Shown in pieces: positions 58,753 to 64,000 of a stretch of DNA of 64,000 bases. The position numbers were made by a program, and so were the translations under genes. Location: assembly GCF_001665535.1 (NCBI RefSeq), contig NZ_LZSQ01000056.1:45766-109765 (forward strand), in the 5' to 3' direction. The notes below the pieces were generated by a model. That model saw nothing but the letters and a program-made list of their open reading frames with translations, did no database searches and was not told the DNA's origin. The DNA is from Mycobacterium sp. 852002-51961_SCH5331710. GTDB lineage: Bacteria > Actinomycetota > Actinomycetes > Mycobacteriales > Mycobacteriaceae. The number at the start of each line of letters is the position of its first letter. The stretch's first letter is position 1.

Positions 58753-60519
58753 CTAGGTGGCCGCCTCTTCCGGCGTCCACGCCTGGGGGAGTGCCGGGCT
58801 TCCCGGGAACAGGAAGTCGACGAAAGCCTTTGCGGTGGGCTGTGGTTCGTGGTTCGCCAAGCCGGGACGCTCGTTCGCCTCGATGAAGACGTACTCGGGT
58901 TCGGTCACGTCGGGAACCAACAGGTCGATGCCGGTGACGGGAATGCCGATGGCGTGGGCGGCACGGACCGCGACGTCACACAGGTGGGGGTGGACCTTCG
59001 CGGTCACGTCGTGAATGGTGCCGCCCTGATGCAGGTTCGCGGTGCGGCGCACCCGAAGACGCTGTCCTTCGGGCAGCACATCGTCGAACGACCAGCCCGC
59101 CTCGGCGACAGTCGACTCGGTGACCGCGTCGATCGGGATGCGGGACTCGCCGCCGGTGGCGGCCGCGCGTCGCCGGCTCTGCGCCTCGATCAGCTCGCGC
59201 ACCGTGTGGTGTCCGGTGCCGACGACCTCGGCGGGTTTGCGCAGCGCTGCGGCCACGACCTTGCCGTCGATCACCACCAACCGGAGGTCATCGCCCTCCG
59301 CGCGCTGCTCGATGAGCACATGCGGATGTTCCTCGCGGGCGCGTGCCAGCGCGGCGTCCAGTTCCTCGGCGCTGCTGACGCCGACCGTGATGCCCTTGCC
59401 CTGCTCGCCGCGGGTGGGCTTGACCACGACGTCGCCGACCTCGGCGAGGAACTCGTGGTCGTGCTCGTCGAATGTCGCCAGCCTGCCCTTGGGCACCGCG
59501 ATACCGGACTCGGCCACCAGGCGTCGGGTGAGGCGCTTGTCGTCGCAGCGCGCCATCGCTACGGCAGAGGTGAACTCCGACAACGATTCCCGGGTGATGA
59601 CGCTGCGGCCGCCGTGCGACAGGCGCATCTCTCCGGCCTCGGCGTCGAGCACCTCGACCCAGATGCCGCGGCGCATGGCCTCGTCGGCGATGATTCGCGC
59701 GTACGGGTTGAGGTCTTCGACCGTCTCGGGCGGATGGGTGAACAGTGGTTCGTTGATCGCGTTCTTGCGCTTGACCGCCATGACCGGCACGCGGTGGAAC
59801 CCGAGCTTCTCGTAGAGCGAGATCGCCGCGGAGTTGTCGTGGCTGACCGACAAATCCATGTAGGCCCGGCCGCGGTCGCGGTAGATCGCGGCCAGCGCCC
59901 GGGTGAGCGCGGCGCCGACCCCGGGAAGGCTCGTCGTCGGGTCGACCGCCAACGTCCACAGGCTCGATCCGTTCTCGGGGTCGGAGAACAACCGTTTGTG
60001 GTCGACGCCGGTCACGGTGCCCAGCACGGACCCGTCGTCGTCACGCACCGCGACCAGGTAGTCGACCGCAGCCTGATTCAGGTGGTTCTGCCACAACACC
60101 TCGACAGGCCCGGGCACCATGCCGCAGCGCACGTAGACGCGGTTCATCTCGTCGGCGTCGTCGGCGCTCTCCAGCGTGCGCACCGTGAAGCCTGTCGGCG
60201 CCTTGTCCAGGTCGTCGTCACCGAACCGCAGCCGGTACGTGTGGCTCGGGTCGATGAAGAGTTCGGCCGGCGCCATCGACACCAGGACGTGGGGTTCGCG
60301 GGCGTACATACAGATGTCGCGGCGCCCCGGCCCTTCGTGCCGCAGCACCTCGGCCAACTTCGCGGGGTCAGCGAAGGTCTGACCGAATATCAGTCGGCCC
60401 CAACCCATCTCGATGACCACATCGTCGGCCATGGCGTCGACGAGATGTTGGGGCGAGGCATCGTGAAGGCCGAGGGTGATGGCCTCGGTCTGTTCGGCGT
60501 CCGGCCCCAGTGCCGTCAT
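58753..60519 (-). CDS. ngg: N-acetylglutaminylglutamine synthetase (GNAT plus ATP-grasp)
   Basis: The 588-residue fusion makes N-acetylglutaminylglutamine, the precursor of the osmolyte NAGGN. Residues about 110-260 are a GNAT acetyltransferase (LWTLAVDPTTSLPGVGAALT and SHDNSAAISLYEKLGFHRV). Residues about 300-570 are an ATP-grasp ligase of the cyanophycin/glutathione synthetase type (GDVVVKPTRGEQGKGITVGV and YVFIEANERPGLANHEPQP). I use ATG 60519, whose bases overlap the asnO stop (ATGA at 60516-60519); an upstream start at 60579 lies inside asnO. The pair is the known NAGGN operon arrangement. Confidence 0.9.
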   Translation of the reverse strand: MTALGPDAEQTEAITLGLHDASPQHLVDAMADDVVIEMGWGRLIFGQTFADPAKLAEVLRHEGPGRRDICMYAREPHVLVSMAPAELFIDPSHTYRLRFGDDDLDKAPTGFTVRTLESADDADEMNRVYVRCGMVPGPVEVLWQNHLNQAAVDYLVAVRDDDGSVLGTVTGVDHKRLFSDPENGSSLWTLAVDPTTSLPGVGAALTRALAAIYRDRGRAYMDLSVSHDNSAAISLYEKLGFHRVPVMAVKRKNAINEPLFTHPPETVEDLNPYARIIADEAMRRGIWVEVLDAEAGEMRLSHGGRSVITRESLSEFTSAVAMARCDDKRLTRRLVAESGIAVPKGRLATFDEHDHEFLAEVGDVVVKPTRGEQGKGITVGVSSAEELDAALARAREEHPHVLIEQRAEGDDLRLVVIDGKVVAAALRKPAEVVGTGHHTVRELIEAQSRRRAAATGGESRIPIDAVTESTVAEAGWSFDDVLPEGQRLRVRRTANLHQGGTIHDVTAKVHPHLCDVAVRAAHAIGIPVTGIDLLVPDVTEPEYVFIEANERPGLANHEPQPTAKAFVDFLFPGSPALPQAWTPEEAAT

Positions 60520-62321
60520 GCCGCGGGTCCCGTGATCCCGTGTCGCTGCAGCCACAGTTCGAGCAGCGCCAGTTGCCACAGTTCGTTGCCTCGCAGCGGC
60601 GTCAGGCGCCCGTTCGGGTCGGCGAGCAACCGGTCGATTGCGGCCGGCCGGAACAGATCACGTTCCTTGGCGGCGGGCGCGTAGAGCGCGTCGCGCACCA
60701 TGTCCAGGTACGGGCCCTCGAGGTGCGTCAGCGCCGGCACGGGGAAGTAGCCCTTGGGGCGGTCGATGACCTCGGACGGAATCACCTTGCGCGCGGCCTG
60801 CTTCAGCACGCCTTTGCCCTCGTGGGCGATCTTCAGCTCGGGTGGGCACGTCGCCGCGAGCTCGACGAGTTCGTGGTCGAGGAACGGCACGCGACCCTCC
60901 AGGCCCCAGGCCATCGTCATGTTGTCGACGCGCTTGACCGGGTCGTCGACGAGCATCACCGTCGTGTCGAGCCGCAGGCCGCGGTCGATGCCGGACTCGG
61001 CGCCGGCCCGCGCGAAGTGCTCGGTGACGAAGGTCAGGCTCGGGTCGCCGTCGACGGCGTACGAGGGGGACACCAGCGCGTCGTAACCGGCTCGGTCACG
61101 GTCGAAGAACGCGTTGCGGTAGCTGGCCACCGCGCCTTCGACGGACGCCGCATCCGGCCCGCCGAGCGGCGGATACCAGTGGTAGCCGGCGAACACCTCG
61201 TCGGCGCCCTGACCGGACTGCACGACCTTGACGTGCTTGGCTACTTCCTGGCTGAGCAGATAGAAGGCGACGCAGTCGTGGCTGACCATCGGCTCGCTCA
61301 TGGCGCCGATCGCGCCGTCGAGCGCGGGCAGCATCCGGTCGGTGCCGATGCGGATCTGGTGATGGTCGGTGTCGAAGCGCTGAGCGACGATGTCGGAGTA
61401 CTTGAACTCGTCGCCGGCTACGCCGCCCACGGATTCGAAGCCGATGGAGAAGGTCTTGAGCCCGTGCTGGCCCGCCTCGGCGAGCAGCCCGACGATCAGG
61501 CTGGAGTCGACACCTCCGGACAGCAGGCAGCCCACGGGCACGTCGGCCACGAGCCGTCGTTCGACCGCGACGCGCAGCGACTCGAGAACCGCGTCCTCCC
61601 AATCCTGTTCGGACCAGTCGGCACGGTCGGCGCTGCGGGTGAAGTCGGGTTCCCAGTACGTCTTCGTCGTGCGCCGGCCGTCGGGCTCGATCGCGATCAG
61701 TGACGCCGGCGGCACCTTGCTCACCCCGCGCAGGATCGTGCGCGGCGCGGGCACCACCGAATGGAACGTCATGTAGTGGTGCAGGGCGATCGGATCGATG
61801 CGGGTGTCGATGTCGCCACCGGCCAGCAGCGCGGGCAGCGACGACGCGAACCGGATGCGGGACGAGTTCTCGCTGATGTACAGCGGTTTGATGCCGAGGC
61901 GGTCGCGACCGAGGAGCACCCGGCCGCTGTCGCGCTCGACGATCGCGAACGCGAACATGCCGAAAAGGTGGTCGACGAAGCGGTCGCCCCAGTGGTGATA
62001 GGCCTTGAGCAGCACCTCGGTGTCGCTGTGCGAGAAGAACCGATAGCCCTGCTCGCTGAGCTCGTTCCGCAGCTGCTTGTAGTTGTAGATGCAGCCGTTC
62101 CACGCGATCGCCAACCCCAGGTCGGAGTCGAGCATGGGTTGGCCGCCCGCTTCGGACAGATCGATGATTTTGAGGCGTCGGTGACCGAGCGCGACCCTGC
62201 CCTGTGACCACGCGCCCGCCGAGTCGGGACCCCTGGGCGTCATCGCCTCGGCCATCGCCGAGACAGCTGCTACGTCAGGTACCCGGCCGTCGAGACGCAC
62301 CTCGCCGGTGGCTCCACACAC
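60516..62321 (-). CDS. asnO: N-acetylglutaminylglutamine amidotransferase (asparagine synthetase-like)
   Basis: The 601-residue protein begins CGATGEVRLDG, where Cys2 (after the GTG-encoded Met) is the N-terminal nucleophile of the class II glutaminase domain. AWNGCIYNYKQLRNEL near 73-88 and HSDTEVLLKAYHHWGDRF near 98-115 complete it. The synthetase domain has the pyrophosphate loop LLSGGVDSSLI at about 266-276 and QSGQGADEVFAGYHWYP near 365. With ngg downstream it should convert the dipeptide to NAGGN amide, an osmoprotectant. Plain asparagine synthesis is the alternative but the ngg coupling makes it less likely. Confidence 0.9.
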   Translation of the reverse strand: MCGATGEVRLDGRVPDVAAVSAMAEAMTPRGPDSAGAWSQGRVALGHRRLKIIDLSEAGGQPMLDSDLGLAIAWNGCIYNYKQLRNELSEQGYRFFSHSDTEVLLKAYHHWGDRFVDHLFGMFAFAIVERDSGRVLLGRDRLGIKPLYISENSSRIRFASSLPALLAGGDIDTRIDPIALHHYMTFHSVVPAPRTILRGVSKVPPASLIAIEPDGRRTTKTYWEPDFTRSADRADWSEQDWEDAVLESLRVAVERRLVADVPVGCLLSGGVDSSLIVGLLAEAGQHGLKTFSIGFESVGGVAGDEFKYSDIVAQRFDTDHHQIRIGTDRMLPALDGAIGAMSEPMVSHDCVAFYLLSQEVAKHVKVVQSGQGADEVFAGYHWYPPLGGPDAASVEGAVASYRNAFFDRDRAGYDALVSPSYAVDGDPSLTFVTEHFARAGAESGIDRGLRLDTTVMLVDDPVKRVDNMTMAWGLEGRVPFLDHELVELAATCPPELKIAHEGKGVLKQAARKVIPSEVIDRPKGYFPVPALTHLEGPYLDMVRDALYAPAAKERDLFRPAAIDRLLADPNGRLTPLRGNELWQLALLELWLQRHGITGPAA

Positions 62322-62442
62322 GCCCTCGACATTACCCCTGTTGACGCCAGCGAAACCTGGTACGGGTGTGACTTGGGTCTAGTCCGCGCTGGTGACGCCG
62401 CGAAAGCGGCACCGCCGGACCTGCCGCGGGCAACGGGTTCGC

Positions 62443-63816
62443 TTACTCGGTGTGCCCCTTGAGGATCTCGTCCTCGATGGTCCCCCCGAGCCCCTCGGCC
62501 TCGGGGTCGAAGCCGTGCAGCCCGCCGGTGACGGCGTACTCCTCTTCGGGCGAGAGCACCAGGCGGTGCCTGCCGTAGAAGCCGAACACCAGCAGACCCA
62601 GGATGTAGAAGATGACGATCGCGATGACCGCGGGCCGGTAGTCGGGGTTGACGAGCACGCCGACGAACGTCACCGCCGCGATGATCAGCGCCACGGTCGC
62701 GCCCCAGTTGCCGGTCGGACTGACCCACGGCCGGCGCGCGTTCGGGAACTTGCGGCGCAGCAGGATGAACGAGATCATCTGCAACCCGTAGGCCAGCACC
62801 GCACCCCACACCGCGATGTTGAGCACCACCTCGCCGGCGCCCTCGTTGTAGTTGACGATCAGCAGTGCGACGTAGCCGATCACCGCGCCCGCCAACAGCG
62901 CGACATACGGCGTCTGCCGGGAACCGGTGAGCGACAACGTTTTCGGGTAGTACCCCGCGCGGCTCAGCGAGTACATGTTGCGGCCGTAGGCGTACATGAT
63001 GCCCTGCAGGCTGGCCAGCAGGCCGATCAACGCGAACGCCGACAGCACCGCGGCGAGGTTGGCGGGCAGGAACGCCCGGAAGCCGTCGAGCAGTGGTTCG
63101 TCCGAGCTGCCCAGCGACTCGGAACCGGTCACCGCCGGGTTCAGGAAGAAGACGATCGCGCCGCAGCCGATCAGCGAGATCAGCCCCCAGATGCCGGCGC
63201 GGGGGATGTCGCGGGCCGGGTCGTGCGCCTCCTCGGCGGCCAGCGGCAGCTCCTCGATGCCGAGGAAGAACCACATCGCGAACGGAAGCGCGTAGAGGAC
63301 CGCGACCCAGCCGAAGGGCAGGAACGTCGACGAACCCGCGGCCTCCGGATCGGGCGCGATGTCGAACAGCTTGGAGAAGTCCACCGCGCCGTTGGCGATC
63401 GCGAGGATGCCGAACAGCACCAGGATGCCGATCGAGATGATCGCGACGACCAGCGCGAACTTGAACGACAACTCCGCGCCCCACGAGTTGAGGCCGACGA
63501 AGATCGCGTACAGGATGATCCACCACAGCCACATCGGCAGCGACAGGTTGAACAGGTCGGTGGTGACCGCGTTGGCGTAGGACGCCGAGAAGAACACGAC
63601 GACGGCCGTCGTGAACACGTACTCGATGGTCTCGGCGAATCCGGTGACGAAGCCGCCCCACGGGCCCATCGCCGCGCGGGCGAACGAGTACGCACCGCCG
63701 GTGTGCGGCATCGCGGCCGACATCTCGCCGATCGAGAAGAGCATGCCGAAGTACATGACGACGATCAGGATCGACGCGATGGCCAGGCCGGCGACGGCTA
63801 CTTCGAGAAGCGGCAA
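62443..63816 (-). CDS. Ethanolamine permease-like APC transporter, N-terminus replaced
   Basis: The 457-residue reading frame has about eleven membrane helices and APC-family ethanolamine-permease text: GEMSAAMPHTGGAYSFARAA, IEYVFTTAVVVFFSASYANA and SRAGYYPKTLSLTGSRQTPY. It should import ethanolamine or a similar amine. However, homologues begin with a basic segment and a first helix (a YFEKRQLKR then FWGLWGIGIAAVISGDFSGW pattern). Here this part is absent from the minus strand: the frame starts at a weak TTG (63816) with nine unrelated residues before GLAIASILIV. The missing piece is encoded on the + strand at 63791-63923. As it stands the gene is broken, or shown in one state of an inversion. 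Confidence 0.75.
   Translation of the reverse strand: MPLLEVAVAGLAIASILIVVMYFGMLFSIGEMSAAMPHTGGAYSFARAAMGPWGGFVTGFAETIEYVFTTAVVVFFSASYANAVTTDLFNLSLPMWLWWIILYAIFVGLNSWGAELSFKFALVVAIISIGILVLFGILAIANGAVDFSKLFDIAPDPEAAGSSTFLPFGWVAVLYALPFAMWFFLGIEELPLAAEEAHDPARDIPRAGIWGLISLIGCGAIVFFLNPAVTGSESLGSSDEPLLDGFRAFLPANLAAVLSAFALIGLLASLQGIMYAYGRNMYSLSRAGYYPKTLSLTGSRQTPYVALLAGAVIGYVALLIVNYNEGAGEVVLNIAVWGAVLAYGLQMISFILLRRKFPNARRPWVSPTGNWGATVALIIAAVTFVGVLVNPDYRPAVIAIVIFYILGLLVFGFYGRHRLVLSPEEEYAVTGGLHGFDPEAEGLGGTIEDEILKGHTE
63714..63790 (-). repeat. Left arm of perfect 77-bp inverted repeat in permease gene
   Basis: The reverse complement of 63714-63790 is identical to 63924-64000. The arm covers permease codons from GLAIAS to GEMSA. 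The match runs to the window edge, so the true arm may be longer. Confidence 0.95.
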
Positions 63817-64000
63817 CTCAAGCGGACTGCCGGGTTCTGGGGTCTGTGGGGCATCGGCATCGCCGCGGTCATCTCCGGCGACTTCTCCGGATGGAACTTC
63901 GGTATCGGCGCCGCCGGCTGGGGCGGCCTGGCCATCGCGTCGATCCTGATCGTCGTCATGTACTTCGGCATGCTCTTCTCGATCGGCGAGATGTCGGCCG
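63791..64000 (+). CDS. Permease N-terminal segment and second copy, opposite strand (partial)
   Basis: On the + strand, from 63793, the frame reads GDGYFEKRQLKRTAGFWGLW, then GIGIAAVISGDFSGWNFGIG and AAGWGGLAIASILIVVMYFG, continuing to the window end. This is the natural N-terminus of an ethanolamine-type permease with its first membrane helix, joined correctly to the body at GLAIAS. No start codon lies at its natural 5' end, because the sequence passes directly into the left inverted arm at 63790. If the body continues beyond the window, there are two head-to-head permease copies sharing one N-terminal segment. Confidence 0.7.
63924..64000 (+). repeat. Right arm of perfect 77-bp inverted repeat in permease gene
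   Basis: Identical to the reverse complement of 63714-63790 and separated from it by a 133-bp loop (63791-63923). It is cut by the window edge. Confidence 0.95.

Overview
The window is high-GC actinobacterial DNA and almost certainly comes from a mycobacterium, probably a fast-growing, metabolically versatile Mycolicibacterium-type species. This rests on gene order that I know from M. tuberculosis: pyrH-frr-cdsA at the left edge; and DUF2631, a MPT70/MPT83-like fasciclin lipoprotein, dxr, rip1, ispG, a GNAT, a penicillin-binding lipoprotein and mapB on the right. Between these two conserved blocks lies about 25 kb of accessory catabolic DNA that I do not associate with the M. tuberculosis locus.

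Layout. 0-1.5 kb: pyrH end, frr, cdsA. 1.5-4 kb: a TetR with two operator-like palindromes, a small membrane methyltransferase-like protein and a luciferase-like oxidoreductase. 3.8-10 kb (minus): a coupled operon of a ThDP enzyme, an enolase-superfamily enzyme, a large FAD/Fe-S oxidase and an ANTAR RNA-binding protein. 10-13.5 kb (minus): a glucose dehydrogenase-like MDR enzyme, a GH15 hydrolase and a membrane protein, facing a MarR regulator. 14-16.2 kb: EamA transporter and rlmN. 16.3-42 kb: the accessory catabolic region, with aldehyde dehydrogenase, two paralogous TetR regulators, three APH-fold kinases, a class III CoA-transferase, two P450s, a ferredoxin, thioesterase, SMP-30 lactonase-like protein, MDR dehydrogenase, HpcH/HpaI aldolase, SDR, Baeyer-Villiger-type monooxygenase, alpha/beta hydrolase, SRPBCC protein, acyl-CoA dehydrogenase, two luciferase-like oxidoreductases, a DUF427 protein and a WS/DGAT acyltransferase. 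42-46.4 kb: DUF2631, a mycofactocin-type SDR, photolyase and a further luciferase-like gene. 46.4-56 kb: conserved housekeeping block. 56-58.7 kb: cobQ, a lipoprotein and a degenerate hydrolase. 58.7-64 kb (minus): the NAGGN osmolyte pair (ngg, asnO) and an ethanolamine-permease-like gene whose 5' end is involved in a perfect inverted repeat.

The most striking signal is regulatory. Seven strong copies and one weak copy of one 32-bp near-palindrome (AGC-TTTACA, exactly 14 bp, TGTCAC-GCT) sit at gene starts between 18.2 and 41.9 kb. Several lie between divergent genes with the start codon only 6-9 bases beyond the outer hexamer on one or both sides. This looks like an undescribed regulon built on divergent, mostly leaderless promoters, possibly controlled by one of the two paralogous TetR proteins. 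The regulated enzymes suggest oxidation of a ring-containing or branched lipid-like compound: hydroxylation (P450), oxidation to a ketone (MDR/SDR), oxygen insertion (BVMO), lactone or ester hydrolysis, aldehyde oxidation, CoA activation and beta-oxidation. The substrate cannot be read from sequence.

The second unusual item is at the right edge: two perfect 77-bp inverted arms around a 133-bp loop that encodes the missing N-terminus of the permease in the opposite orientation. It is either a fold-back assembly artefact or a real inverted duplication or switch. No tRNA, rRNA, CRISPR array, insertion sequence or phage gene was seen, and no gene-free stretch exceeds 300 bases.
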